Below, piece after piece: positions 24,237-32,548 of a stretch of 50,174 nucleotides of DNA. The DNA lies in assembly GCF_016793225.1 (NCBI RefSeq), contig NZ_JAEUMN010000107.1, positions 1 to 50,174 of the forward strand. The letters are read 5' to 3'. The position numbers were made by a program, and so were the translations under genes. Position 1 is the stretch's first letter, and every line of letters begins with the position of its first letter. The notes beneath the pieces are model-generated. The model saw only the letters and a list, made by a program, of their open reading frames with translations. It was not told the DNA's origin and searched no databases. Origin of the DNA: Phenylobacterium sp. (lineage in GTDB: Bacteria > Pseudomonadota > Alphaproteobacteria > Caulobacterales > Caulobacteraceae).

Positions 24237-25064
24237 CTAGCGCCCGCCCTGCAGCACGAAGAACTGGCGGTCGGGGTCGGTCTGGGGGAGGCGCTGGCCG
24301 TCGGGGAGGACCACGACGGCGCCGTCGGGGGCGTATTGCAGGATGTAGGCCTTGCGCACGGCGTCGCCGAGGTTCGGGCCGGTGCGGTGCGGGGCGAGGG
24401 AGGAGAAGACCACGACGTCGCCGATCCGCGCGGGGGCGGCCACCGCGTCGGGCGCGGCGTCCAGGCAGACGAGGCCGATGTCGGTGGGGCGGTGCTCGAG
24501 CGTGCCCAGGCGGTGCAGGCCGGGCGCGATCCAGGGGCAGCCGTTGGCCTCGTCCACGTCGACCAGCGGGATCCAGAGGGTCAGGTACTGCTGGGGCTCG
24601 ACGAACGAGTAGCCGTTGTCCTGGTGCCAGGGGAAATCCTGCGGCTTCTCGGTCTTCTTGTAGACGGCCTGGTCCCAGTAGAGGCGCACGTCGGGGCCGA
24701 TGAGGTCGTGGACGATGTCCTTGATCGCCGGATGGGCGGCGAAGGCCCGCAGGACCGGGGAACGCTTCACCAGGTGCAGGGTGAAGGTGATGGCCTCGGC
24801 GTCGGTGAGCCGCACGCGGCCGCCGCGCGCGCGGGCGAACTCGGCGTGGGCGGCCTCCATCGGGTCGATCTCGGCGGCGACGGCGGCGATCTCGGCGGGG
24901 GTGAAGGCGCCGCGGACGACACAGAAGCCGTCGCGGTTGAAGCCGTCGATCGCGGCCGGCGACAGGCGGCGCGCGGGCTCGGGACGGGCGGGGCGCCATT
25001 CGAAGCCCTCGCTCTGCGGGTGGCGGCGCGGGGCCGTGCGTTCGAGGGGGCCGGGATCGTCCAT
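24237..25064 (-). CDS. Phytanoyl-CoA dioxygenase (PhyH) family protein
   Basis: 275 residues from the ATG at 25064. This is the non-haem Fe(II)/2-oxoglutarate oxygenase fold: '[20 protein letters not shown]' opens the domain. The iron triad is H147 and D149 in '[10 protein letters not shown]' plus H226 in 'LAPHRTGPN', and R237 ('[11 protein letters not shown]') fits the 2-oxoglutarate carboxylate clamp. Members hydroxylate diverse substrates, including alpha-hydroxylation of phytanoyl-CoA so that branched chains can enter breakdown. Its position beside six acyl-CoA dehydrogenase genes suggests a role with branched or isoprenoid acyl-CoAs, but this is inference. It is divergent from the formaldehyde dehydrogenase gene, with a 68-base shared promoter gap. 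Confidence 0.88.
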   Translation of the reverse strand: MDDPGPLERTAPRRHPQSEGFEWRPARPEPARRLSPAAIDGFNRDGFCVVRGAFTPAEIAAVAAEIDPMEAAHAEFARARGGRVRLTDAEAITFTLHLVKRSPVLRAFAAHPAIKDIVHDLIGPDVRLYWDQAVYKKTEKPQDFPWHQDNGYSFVEPQQYLTLWIPLVDVDEANGCPWIAPGLHRLGTLEHRPTDIGLVCLDAAPDAVAAPARIGDVVVFSSLAPHRTGPNLGDAVRKAYILQYAPDGAVVVLPDGQRLPQTDPDRQFFVLQGGR

Positions 25065-25132
25065 GGGGGCGGCTTCACATTGCTGTCGGCATAGGTAAAT
25101 GCTGCGCGGCCAGCCGAGTCGAGGACCCACGC

Positions 25133-26245
25133 ATGAAGACCCGCGCCGCCGTCGCCTTCGCGGCCAAGACGCCGCTCGAGATCGTGGAGCTGGACCTGGA
25201 AGGCCCGCGCGCCGGCGAGGTGATGGTCGAGATCAAGGCGACGGGGGTGTGCCACACCGACGCCTACACCCTGGATGGGCTGGATTCGGAAGGCATCTTC
25301 CCGTCGATCCTGGGCCACGAGGGCGCGGGCGTGGTGGTGGAGGTGGGGCCGGGGGTGACCTCGGTGGCCGTGGGCGACCACGTGATCCCGCTCTACACGC
25401 CGGAATGCCGGCAGTGCAAAAGCTGCCTCTCCCGCAAGACGAACCTGTGCACGGCGATCCGGGCGACCCAGGGCAAGGGCCTGATGCCCGACGGGACCAG
25501 CCGGTTCTCGTACAAGGGCCAGACGATCCACCACTACATGGGCTGTTCGACCTTCTCGAACTACACCGTGCTGCCCGAGATCGCGGTGGCCAGGATCCGC
25601 AAGGACGCCCCGTTCGACACCGCCTGCTACATCGGCTGCGGGGTGACCACGGGCGTGGGCGCGGTGGTGAACACCGCCGGCGTGGAGCCGGGCAGCCGCT
25701 GCATCGTGTTCGGCCTGGGCGGCATCGGGCTGAACGTGATCCAGGGCCTGAAGATGGTGGGCGCGAGCCAGATCGTGGGCGTCGACATCCAGCCCAAGCG
25801 CGAGGAATGGGGCCGCAGGTTCGGCATGACCCACTTCGTCGACCCGCACCGGCTGGGCGACAAGGACCTGGTGGCGCACCTGGTGGAGCTGACCGACGGC
25901 GGCGCGGACTACACCTTCGACGCCACGGGAAACACGACGGTCATGCGCCAGGCGCTGGAGGCCTGCCACCGCGGCTGGGGCGAGAGCATCATCATCGGCG
26001 TGGCCGAGGCGGGCAAGGAGATCGCCACCCGGCCGTTCCAGCTGGTCACCGGGCGCGTCTGGAAGGGCACGGCGTTCGGCGGCGCGCGGGGCCGCACCGA
26101 CACCCCGAAGATCGTGGACTGGTACATGGACGGCCAGATCGAGATCGACCCGATGATCACCCACCGGCTGCCGCTGGACCGCATCAACGAGGCCTTCGAC
26201 CTGATGCACGCCGGGGAGAGCATCCGCACCGTCGTGGTCTATTAG
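25133..26245 (+). CDS. adhC: S-(hydroxymethyl)glutathione dehydrogenase / class III alcohol dehydrogenase
   Basis: 370 residues, the usual length. It oxidises S-hydroxymethylglutathione (formaldehyde plus glutathione) to S-formylglutathione with NAD+, and the family also reduces S-nitrosoglutathione. Visible residues are catalytic zinc ligands C40 ('ATGVCHTD') and H62 ('LGHEGAG'), the structural zinc cluster C92, C95, C98 and C106, '[16 protein letters not shown]', and the Rossmann loop '[13 protein letters not shown]'. No S-formylglutathione hydrolase gene is adjacent. One possible source of formaldehyde or formyl-CoA is alpha-oxidation of branched acids, which would link it to the divergent PhyH gene; this is speculative. 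Confidence 0.93.
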   Translation: MKTRAAVAFAAKTPLEIVELDLEGPRAGEVMVEIKATGVCHTDAYTLDGLDSEGIFPSILGHEGAGVVVEVGPGVTSVAVGDHVIPLYTPECRQCKSCLSRKTNLCTAIRATQGKGLMPDGTSRFSYKGQTIHHYMGCSTFSNYTVLPEIAVARIRKDAPFDTACYIGCGVTTGVGAVVNTAGVEPGSRCIVFGLGGIGLNVIQGLKMVGASQIVGVDIQPKREEWGRRFGMTHFVDPHRLGDKDLVAHLVELTDGGADYTFDATGNTTVMRQALEACHRGWGESIIIGVAEAGKEIATRPFQLVTGRVWKGTAFGGARGRTDTPKIVDWYMDGQIEIDPMITHRLPLDRINEAFDLMHAGESIRTVVVY

Positions 26246-26325
26246 GACCCGCAGAAGTAGTACGTCCGTTCGCGGGGCGCCGCAGGATCCCGGGTCCCGC
26301 GCCGGCTCCGGACCCGCTCCGCCGA

Positions 26326-26370
26326 GCGCCCAAGAGGTGGGCGCCGTTAACCATGTTACACAACTCACAG
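26326..26370. promoter_or_regulatory. Hairpin and AT-rich stretch before the PEP-CTERM gene
   Basis: GCGCCCA-AGAGG-TGGGCGC (26326-26344) is a perfect 7-bp hairpin that may end the upstream dehydrogenase transcript. It is followed by an unusually AT-rich run, GTTAACCATGTTACACAACT (from 26346), the lowest-GC stretch nearby and a likely promoter for the PEP-CTERM gene. No convincing sigma-factor boxes were identified in the rest of the 235-base gap. Confidence 0.35.
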
Positions 26371-26480
26371 AAGAATCCCGTCGGGTCCCCAGCACGCCGT
26401 GGTATCTGGTTAGCCAGGCTTTAACGCCGCCACGGGCCATGGAGGCGCCGGGGCGGCCCGCTGTCTGGGGGTCATGACAC

Positions 26481-27680
26481 ATGCGTAGCTTGTTCCTAGC
26501 GGTCGCTTCGGTGGCTCTGTTGACGGCGACGTCGGCGGCGGCCAGCTCGATCAGCAACATCAACGCCACCGCGGGTTCGCGGGCGAACGTTCCGGGCAGC
26601 GGGGAGTGCGTGTCCTCCGTCTGCAACAACAACATCGACCTGCCGGGCGGCGAGGGCGTGCTGCGCAACGCCCCGGGCTCGACCGGCGGGGCGGCTTACA
26701 ACTCGTTCGTGAACATTGGGCCCTCGTCGATCTTCTTCGAGAGCTCGAACTCGACGTCCGAGGGGAATTTCAGCTCGTTCCAGTCGTTCTCGACGGTGAG
26801 CTTCGACTTCCTCAACTCCGAGGACGCGCCGGTGGCGTTCCACTCGGAGATCACGCCCCAGGGGCTGGGCATGTACCTGGCCGACACCAGCGGCGGCTGC
26901 CTCTTCACCAACAGCTGCGTCCAGGTCTCGCACCACGTGGCGCAGCTGTCCGACCTGTACGCGCCCGGCGAGACGAACGGGATCATCGGCGCCGTCGGCT
27001 TCCAGTTCGACATCCTGGACAACGGCGACACGCTCTACACCCTGTCGGGCTTCCTGGCGCTGGCGCGCAACGCGCTGGGCTGCGACGGCTACTGCGTGGT
27101 CGACGCCCTGGGCGAGGAGGCCTTCTACGAGGGCGACTTCCTGGTGGAGGCCACCGGCGCGCGATCGCTGAACGGCTTCGCGCGGCAGACCGACCCGACC
27201 GACACCTCGGCCATCGCGTTCGGCTGGGACGCCACCCCGGTGCTGCTGTCGCTGCTGCCCGGCGAGCACACCATCGAGTACCGCACCTCGGTGTTCAGCA
27301 TCACCAACACCGACTGCATGGGCATGACGAGCGAGATCTGCCTGGTGGCCTACTCGGGCTTCGGTGATCCCATCGGCCGGGGCGGCGGGATCGACGCGCT
27401 CCGCGGCGACCTCCGCGCCGGCATGTCGTTCGGCAACATGCCGGGCGGCCTGGGCGGCTTCGACGCCGAGCCGTTCCACGACCTGCCGGGCGGGCTGATC
27501 CAGGGCCTGAACTTCTCGCCGGCCCGCTTCTCGCTGCCGGTGTTCCGCAACGGCGTGCTGACCTACGACTCCAGCACGAGCGGCGCGGTGCCGGAGCCCG
27601 GCACGTGGGCCCTGATGATCCTCGGCTTCGGCGCGATGGGAGCGGCGTTGCGGCGCCGTCGCATTCCGGCGCATATCTAG
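26481..27680 (+). CDS. PEPxxWA-type PEP-CTERM exported protein
   Basis: 399 residues with a signal peptide (MRSLFLAVASVALLTATSAAA). The C-terminal sorting tail 'AVPEPGTWALMILGFGAMGA' is followed by a basic RRRR stretch: PEP motif, membrane helix and Arg cluster, the tripartite signal read by exosortase/PEP-CTERM systems. The subtype PEPxxWA is typical of Caulobacterales and Sphingomonadales. The exported part is Ser/Asn-rich at first ('SSISNINATAGSRANVPG') and carries at least eight Cys, several close together ('NTDCMGMTSEICLVAY'), suggesting disulfides in the cell exterior. No exosortase gene is in the window. Its stop is 7 bases before the TIR-TPR gene, so the two are likely one transcript. 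Confidence 0.88.
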   Translation: MRSLFLAVASVALLTATSAAASSISNINATAGSRANVPGSGECVSSVCNNNIDLPGGEGVLRNAPGSTGGAAYNSFVNIGPSSIFFESSNSTSEGNFSSFQSFSTVSFDFLNSEDAPVAFHSEITPQGLGMYLADTSGGCLFTNSCVQVSHHVAQLSDLYAPGETNGIIGAVGFQFDILDNGDTLYTLSGFLALARNALGCDGYCVVDALGEEAFYEGDFLVEATGARSLNGFARQTDPTDTSAIAFGWDATPVLLSLLPGEHTIEYRTSVFSITNTDCMGMTSEICLVAYSGFGDPIGRGGGIDALRGDLRAGMSFGNMPGGLGGFDAEPFHDLPGGLIQGLNFSPARFSLPVFRNGVLTYDSSTSGAVPEPGTWALMILGFGAMGAALRRRRIPAHI

Positions 27681-27687
27681 CGTCGGC

Positions 27688-29640
27688 ATGACGCAAACAG
27701 AGTCGCCCGGGGGCGCGCCGTCGCAAGGCGGTCGCGCCTACCGGGCCTTCATAAGTTACAGTCACCGCGACAAGCAGCACGCGGCGTGGCTCCACCGCAC
27801 GGTGGAGGCCTACCGCATTCCGAAGAAGCTGGTGGGCAAGGAGACCCCGATCGGGCCCGCGCCCGCCCGTCCGTCCCCCATCTTCCGCGACCGTGACGAA
27901 CTGCCGGCGTCGGCCGACCTCGGCGGCGAGCTGATGTCGGCCCTGCAGCGGTCGATGTTCCTGATCGTCATCTGCAGCCGCGCCTCGGCCAAGTCGCACT
28001 GGGTGATGCAGGAGATCCTCAGCTTCAAGCGCATGCACGGCGAGAGCCGGGTGCTGGCCCTGATCGTCGACGGCACGCCCTACGCCTCGAACACGCCGGG
28101 CCAGGAGGACGAGGAGTGCTTCCCGCTCAGCCTGCGCTTCAAGCTGGGGCCCGACGGCCAGCTCTCGGACGTCCCGGCCGAACCGATCGCGGCCGACATG
28201 CGGCCCGAGGGCGACGGCAAGCGCCTGGCGCAGATGAAGCTGATCGCGGGCCTGACCGGCCTGCGGCTGGACGAGCTGGTGCAGCGCGAGGCGCAGCGCC
28301 GGAACCAGCGGCTGATGATGGTGGCCTCGGGCGCCATGGCCGGCATGGTCGTGACCGGCGGCCTCGCGGTCTACGCCAACTTCCAGCGCATCGAGGCCGA
28401 CCGGCAGCGCCTGATCGCCGAGAAGGAGAGCGCCGCCGCCCGGGCCGCCTCGGACTACCTGGTCGGCACCTTCGAGCTGTCGAACCCCGCCACCGAGAAC
28501 CCGCGCACCATCACCGCCCTGACCATCCTGGGCCGAAGCGCCGAGCGGGCGCGCACCGAACTGGCCAACCAGCCCGAGATCCAGGTGCGGCTGCTGGCGA
28601 CTCTGGGCCGCGCGTACAACAACCTCGGCCTGCTGGGCGAGGCGAAGACCGCGGTGGAGTCGTCGCTGCCGGCGATCCGCAAGGCCGGCCCGGACGGCGC
28701 CGAGGCGCTGCTCGTGCTCTCGGCCACCTATGTGCGCCAGGGCGCGCTGGACAAGGCGGCGGCCACCGTGAAGCAGGCGGTGGCGCTGCTGGGCCCGGAC
28801 CCCGAGGACCACCCCGAGCTTCGCGCGCAGGCCGCGCTGACCGAGGGGCGGATCGCTACCTCGCGGTCCGACGTGAAGGCGGGCGTCGCCGCCTTCGACC
28901 GCGCGCTGGCGTTCTATCGGGTCGCGCCCGACGCTTCGCCGCGCGACATGGCGGTGGCCTACAACAACCGCGGCCTGCTGCTCTCGGACGACGGCCAGTT
29001 CGACCAGGCCGAGGCGTCGCTGAAGCAGTCGCTGGCCATCTTCCGCCGCGCCTCGGGCGAGAACCACCTGCTCACCGGCCGCGCCTGGTTCGCGCTGGCG
29101 CAGAACTCGTTCAACGCCGGGAAGCTGGAGGGCGCCGAGAGCGAGATCGCCCAGGCGCTGAAGATCCAGCGCGTGGTGCTGGACGGCGACAACCCCCTGC
29201 TGGCCGACACGCTGTCGATGCAGGGCCAGATCCTGCAGGGCCGCGGGAAGCTGGCGGAGGCCGAGCGGGCGCTCCGCGAGGCGGTGTCCATCTACCGCAA
29301 GGCCTTCGAGGGCCAGCCGCACTACCTGATCGGCATCGCCGACGTGTACCTGGCGCTGATCGAGAGCGAGACCGGCCGCACCGAGGCGGCGCTGGCCACC
29401 CTGGCCGACGCCAAGCGGAACTACGACGGCAGCTACGGCGAGATCCACCCCAACCACGGCGACCTGCTGGTGAACCGGGCCAAGGTGCTGGCGCGCGCGG
29501 GCCGCATGGGCGAGGCGCGCGTCGACTGCGCGGCGGGTATCGACATCCTGCGCAAGACCCTGGGGGCGAACGCCAGCTTCACCCGGCAGATGGCGGCCGA
29601 ATGCGGCGCCCTGGGGACCTCGCGCCAGGCGCGGCTCTGA
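27688..29640 (+). CDS. TIR domain - transmembrane - TPR protein
   Basis: 650 residues. A TIR domain occupies about 17-150: 'YRAFISYSHRDKQHAAWLHR' opens it, 'IFRDRDELPAS' forms the BB-loop region, and 'SHWVMQEI' gives the W105-x-x-x-E109 pattern whose Glu is catalytic in NAD-cleaving TIR enzymes. Residues 208-229 are one membrane helix, followed by a coiled coil and roughly eight TPR-like repeats to the end ('LGRAYNNLGLLGEAKTAVES', 'AYNNRGLLLSDDGQFDQAEA'). The TIR side should be cytosolic and the TPRs periplasmic. This layout recurs in bacteria without a settled role. No other defence gene is beside it; its partner appears to be the PEP-CTERM gene 7 bases upstream. Confidence 0.9.
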   Translation: MTQTESPGGAPSQGGRAYRAFISYSHRDKQHAAWLHRTVEAYRIPKKLVGKETPIGPAPARPSPIFRDRDELPASADLGGELMSALQRSMFLIVICSRASAKSHWVMQEILSFKRMHGESRVLALIVDGTPYASNTPGQEDEECFPLSLRFKLGPDGQLSDVPAEPIAADMRPEGDGKRLAQMKLIAGLTGLRLDELVQREAQRRNQRLMMVASGAMAGMVVTGGLAVYANFQRIEADRQRLIAEKESAAARAASDYLVGTFELSNPATENPRTITALTILGRSAERARTELANQPEIQVRLLATLGRAYNNLGLLGEAKTAVESSLPAIRKAGPDGAEALLVLSATYVRQGALDKAAATVKQAVALLGPDPEDHPELRAQAALTEGRIATSRSDVKAGVAAFDRALAFYRVAPDASPRDMAVAYNNRGLLLSDDGQFDQAEASLKQSLAIFRRASGENHLLTGRAWFALAQNSFNAGKLEGAESEIAQALKIQRVVLDGDNPLLADTLSMQGQILQGRGKLAEAERALREAVSIYRKAFEGQPHYLIGIADVYLALIESETGRTEAALATLADAKRNYDGSYGEIHPNHGDLLVNRAKVLARAGRMGEARVDCAAGIDILRKTLGANASFTRQMAAECGALGTSRQARL

Positions 29641-29673
29641 TCGCCGCGCACGTTCGGGAAGCACGGAGTCTGT

Positions 29674-29711
29674 GGGTCCCGGTCTTCACCCGCGGCGAAA
29701 CCGGGATGGCA
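29674..29711. repeat. REP-like palindrome (GGGTCCCGGT..ACCGGGAT)
   Basis: GGGTCCCGGTCTTC (29674-29687) faces GAAACCGGGATGGCA (29697-29711), a single hairpin in the gap between the TIR gene and the convergent acetyltransferase. It is nearly identical to the elements at 34559 and 43192. Confidence 0.7.
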
Positions 29712-29727
29712 GCGGGAGGAGGAGCGG

Positions 29728-30147
29728 TCAGTCCTCCAGTTCGTACACCACCATCTCGGTCCCCTTGAACCGGCGGCTCTCGTAGAGGCCTCGCGCCTCG
29801 ACGTTGTCCAGTTCGGTGCCGAGCCAGGCGTACGCGCAGCCGCGCTCGCGGCCCCACGCCAGCAGTTCGTCGAGCAGCCGTCCGCCGATTCCGCGCCGCC
29901 AGAGGGCCGGCGTCACGCCCATGTTGTCGATGTAGAGCCCCGGCGGCTGGTCGGGCGACAGGTGCACGATCCCGCGGGTCTGGCCCACCACCTGACCGTC
30001 GGCCATCGCCAGCACCATGAGGTGCCGGTCGTCGGCCAGGTAGCCCGCCAGGAAGGCCGGCGAGATGTCCTCGTCGAAGACATCCTGCGCCACCCGGTCC
30101 AGGAGGCCGGCGTCCGCGGGCCCGACGCGCACGATCTTCGTTTCCAT
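29728..30147 (-). CDS. GNAT family N-acetyltransferase (AAC(3)-I-like)
   Basis: 139 residues from the ATG at 30147 (METKIVRVGPAD); the frame runs upstream but that part is over the beta-helix gene. The acetyl-CoA-binding loop is visible as 'MGVTPALWRRGIGGRLLDEL' (R-R-G-x-G-G), followed by 'GTELDNVEARGLYESRRFKG', the usual C-terminal strand-helix of GNAT enzymes. 'YIDNMGV' before the loop and the overall order resemble the aminoglycoside 3-N-acetyltransferase type I group, but general small-molecule acetylation is as likely. It is single, convergent with the TIR gene and divergent from the beta-helix gene 118 bases away. Confidence 0.82.
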   Translation of the reverse strand: METKIVRVGPADAGLLDRVAQDVFDEDISPAFLAGYLADDRHLMVLAMADGQVVGQTRGIVHLSPDQPPGLYIDNMGVTPALWRRGIGGRLLDELLAWGRERGCAYAWLGTELDNVEARGLYESRRFKGTEMVVYELED

Positions 30148-30265
30148 GGCCGCGACCTTAAGGGTTGCCACCGGCTTGTGAACAGCGGCAGGGTCCAAAC
30201 CTGAACGGGGCGTCAATTCCGGTCTCACCGACGCGAAGGCCGGGGCCCCGAGGGAGGCCGGATCC

Positions 30266-31477
30266 ATGACCCGTTTCGCCATCGCCCTTCTGGCCGCCAC
30301 CGCGCTTGCGGGCGCCGCCGGCGCGAAGACGCTCACCGTCACCCCGGGCCCCGACGCCCAGGAGCGCATCCAGACCGCGCTGCTCGACGCCAAGCCGGGC
30401 GACGTCGTCGAACTCGCCGCAGGCCGCTACGACCTCACCGACGGCCTGTCGCTGGACGTCGACGACGTGGTGGTGAAGGGCGCGGGCCCCGACAAGACCG
30501 TGCTCTCCTTCAAGGGCCAGAAGGGCGCGGGCGAGGGCCTGCTCGTGACGTCCGACCGGGTGACCCTGCGCGACTTCGCCGTCGAGGACACCAAGGGCGA
30601 CGGGTTGAAGTCGAAGGGCTCGGACCAGATCAGCTTCATCAACGTGCGCGTCGAGTGGACCGGCGGCCCGAAGGAGACCAACGGAGCCTACGGCGTCTAT
30701 CCGGTCTCATCCTCCAACGTGCTGGTGGACCGGACCCTCGTGCGGGGCGCGTCCGACGCCGGCATCTACGTGGGGCAGTCGAAGAACATCGTGGTCAAGC
30801 GCAGCCGCGCCGAGTTCAACGTCGCCGGGATCGAGATCGAGAACTCGATGAACGCCGACGTGTTCGACAACGTGGTCACCCGCAACACCGGCGGCATCCT
30901 GGTGTTCGACCTGCCGAACCTGCCGGTCATGGGCGGCCATTCGCACCGCGTGTTCCGCAACCAGGTGGTCGACAACGACACGCCGAACTTCGCGCCGAAG
31001 GGCAACATCGTCGCCGGCGTCCCCGTGGGCGCGGGCATCATGGTGATGGCCAACCGCGACGTGCACGTCTTCGAGAACCGCATCGACGGCAACCAGACCG
31101 CCGCCGTCATGCTGGTCAGCTACACCCAGAAGTTCGACGACAAGGCCTACAATCCCCTGCCCCGCGACATCGTGGTGCGCGACAACCAGCTGGGCCGGAA
31201 CGCCTGGGACCCGCAGTTCAGCGGCGGGCAGGTCATCAAGGCCATGCTGGGCGGCAAGGTCCCGCCGATCATGTGGGACGGGGTCACCACCCACGCCCAG
31301 AGCCCGGGCGTCGCCAAGGTCCGCATCTCGGACGGCCCGGTGCTGAACCTCAACCTCCCGGCGCCGGGGCAGGTGGAGGCCGCGAAGCCCGCCATCACGC
31401 CCACCGTGGGCGACGTGCACGTCGCCGAGCCGAAGGCCGTCGTGCTGCCCAAGACGCAGGCCGACCTTGGCGCCTGA
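30266..31477 (+). CDS. Exported parallel beta-helix protein (TIGR03805 type)
   Basis: 403 residues with a signal peptide (MTRFAIALLAATALAGAAGA). The mature protein is a right-handed beta-helix: 'ERIQTALLDAKPGDVVELAAG' caps it, then repeated short strands follow ('NVLVDRTLVRGASDAGIYVG', 'IVVKRSRAEFNVAGIEIENS', 'NADVFDNVVTRNTGGILVFD'). Sequence and neighbour match TIGR03805, a family found almost only beside the SO_2930/HNE_0200-type diheme cytochrome, encoded here 15 bases downstream. No catalytic residues of pectate lyases are evident to me, so a binding or scaffold role is as likely as polysaccharide cleavage. It is the first gene of a three-gene set. Confidence 0.88.
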   Translation: MTRFAIALLAATALAGAAGAKTLTVTPGPDAQERIQTALLDAKPGDVVELAAGRYDLTDGLSLDVDDVVVKGAGPDKTVLSFKGQKGAGEGLLVTSDRVTLRDFAVEDTKGDGLKSKGSDQISFINVRVEWTGGPKETNGAYGVYPVSSSNVLVDRTLVRGASDAGIYVGQSKNIVVKRSRAEFNVAGIEIENSMNADVFDNVVTRNTGGILVFDLPNLPVMGGHSHRVFRNQVVDNDTPNFAPKGNIVAGVPVGAGIMVMANRDVHVFENRIDGNQTAAVMLVSYTQKFDDKAYNPLPRDIVVRDNQLGRNAWDPQFSGGQVIKAMLGGKVPPIMWDGVTTHAQSPGVAKVRISDGPVLNLNLPAPGQVEAAKPAITPTVGDVHVAEPKAVVLPKTQADLGA

Positions 31478-31492
31478 GTCCGATCCGGTGTG

Positions 31493-32548
31493 ATGCGTCT
31501 GGGTCTTGCCCTTCTCGCGGCGCTGGCCAGCCTCGGCGCCGCCCCGAAGCCCGAGCCGGTCGCGCTCGAGGCGCTGCTGGCCGAAGCGCCCGCCCCCAGG
31601 CTCAGCGACTACCGCCTGTTCGCCGACGCTGCCGGCCGGCGGCCGAACGGGGGCGTCACGCCCTACGCCCTCAACACGCCGCTGTTCACCGACTACGCCG
31701 AGAAGTTCCGCTACCTCTACCTGCCGCCGGGGGCCAAGGCGCGCTACCGCGCCGACGGCGTCTTCGACTTCCCGGTGGGCGCCGCCCTGGTGAAGACCTT
31801 CGCCTATCCGGCCGACCTGCGGCGCCCGGACCAGCAGGTCCGCTACCTCGAGACGCGGCTCCTGGTGCGCAAGGCGGACGGCTGGGTCGCCCTGGCCTAC
31901 GTCTGGAACGCCGAGCAGACCGAGGCCGTGCTGAAGCGCGCCGGCGCGCGCTTCGAGGTCGCGTTCACCGACGGCCAGGGCGCGCAGCGGCGCATCGACT
32001 ACGCCGTCCCCAACCAGAACCAGTGCAAGGAGTGCCACCAGCTCGACAGGACGCTGCAACCGGTCGGGCCCAAGGCGCGCAACCTCAACGGCGACTTCGC
32101 CTACGCCACCGGCCCGGAGAACCAGCTCGCGCACTGGACCCGCCAGGGCCTGCTGGCCGGCGCGCCGCCGCCGGGGCGGGCGCCGCGCACCGTACGCTGG
32201 GACGACCCGGCCGAGCCGCTCGAGGCGCGGGCGCGCGCCTACCTCGACGCCAACTGCGCCCACTGCCACCAGCCGCGCGCCATCGCGTCCAACTCGGGCC
32301 TCTTCCTCAACGTGGAGGAGACGCGGCCCTCCCACCTCGGCGTCGGCAAGGGGCCGGTGGCGGCCGGCCGCGGCTCGGGCGGGCTGAGCGTGGGCATCGC
32401 GCCCGGGCGGCCGGACGCCTCGATCCTCGCGTTCCGCATGGCCTCGAACGAGCCCGGCGTGATGATGCCCGAACTGGGGCGCTCGCTCGTCCATGACGAG
32501 GGCGTCCGCCTGATCCGCGAGTGGATCGCCGCCATGCCGGCCTCATGA
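31493..32548 (+). CDS. Exported diheme c-type cytochrome (SO_2930 / TIGR03806 family)
   Basis: 351 residues from the ATG at 31493 (a GTG lies one codon earlier), with a signal peptide MRLGLALLAALASLGAAP. Two haem-attachment motifs are present: C178-K-E-C-H182 ('NQNQCKECHQLD') and C255-A-H-C-H259 ('DANCAHCHQPRA'). Between and around them are the family's conserved blocks 'YALNTPLFTDYAEKFRYLYL' and 'GLLAGAPPP'. The protein is periplasmic and should carry electrons, perhaps to or from a substrate handled with the beta-helix partner. The partnership of this cytochrome with TIGR03805 is a known conserved pair of unknown purpose. Its TGA overlaps the next start codon. Confidence 0.9.
   Translation: MRLGLALLAALASLGAAPKPEPVALEALLAEAPAPRLSDYRLFADAAGRRPNGGVTPYALNTPLFTDYAEKFRYLYLPPGAKARYRADGVFDFPVGAALVKTFAYPADLRRPDQQVRYLETRLLVRKADGWVALAYVWNAEQTEAVLKRAGARFEVAFTDGQGAQRRIDYAVPNQNQCKECHQLDRTLQPVGPKARNLNGDFAYATGPENQLAHWTRQGLLAGAPPPGRAPRTVRWDDPAEPLEARARAYLDANCAHCHQPRAIASNSGLFLNVEETRPSHLGVGKGPVAAGRGSGGLSVGIAPGRPDASILAFRMASNEPGVMMPELGRSLVHDEGVRLIREWIAAMPAS

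Noticed and set aside
28116-29768. Long same-strand frame overlapping the TIR-TPR gene
   Set aside because: It is out of frame with an unmistakable TIR-TM-TPR protein, and its translation is low-complexity Ala/Arg/Gly.
29728-30393. Longer 221-aa form of the acetyltransferase
   Set aside because: The first ~82 residues are antisense to the beta-helix gene and its leader and do not resemble GNAT proteins; the start at 30147 gives the normal family length.
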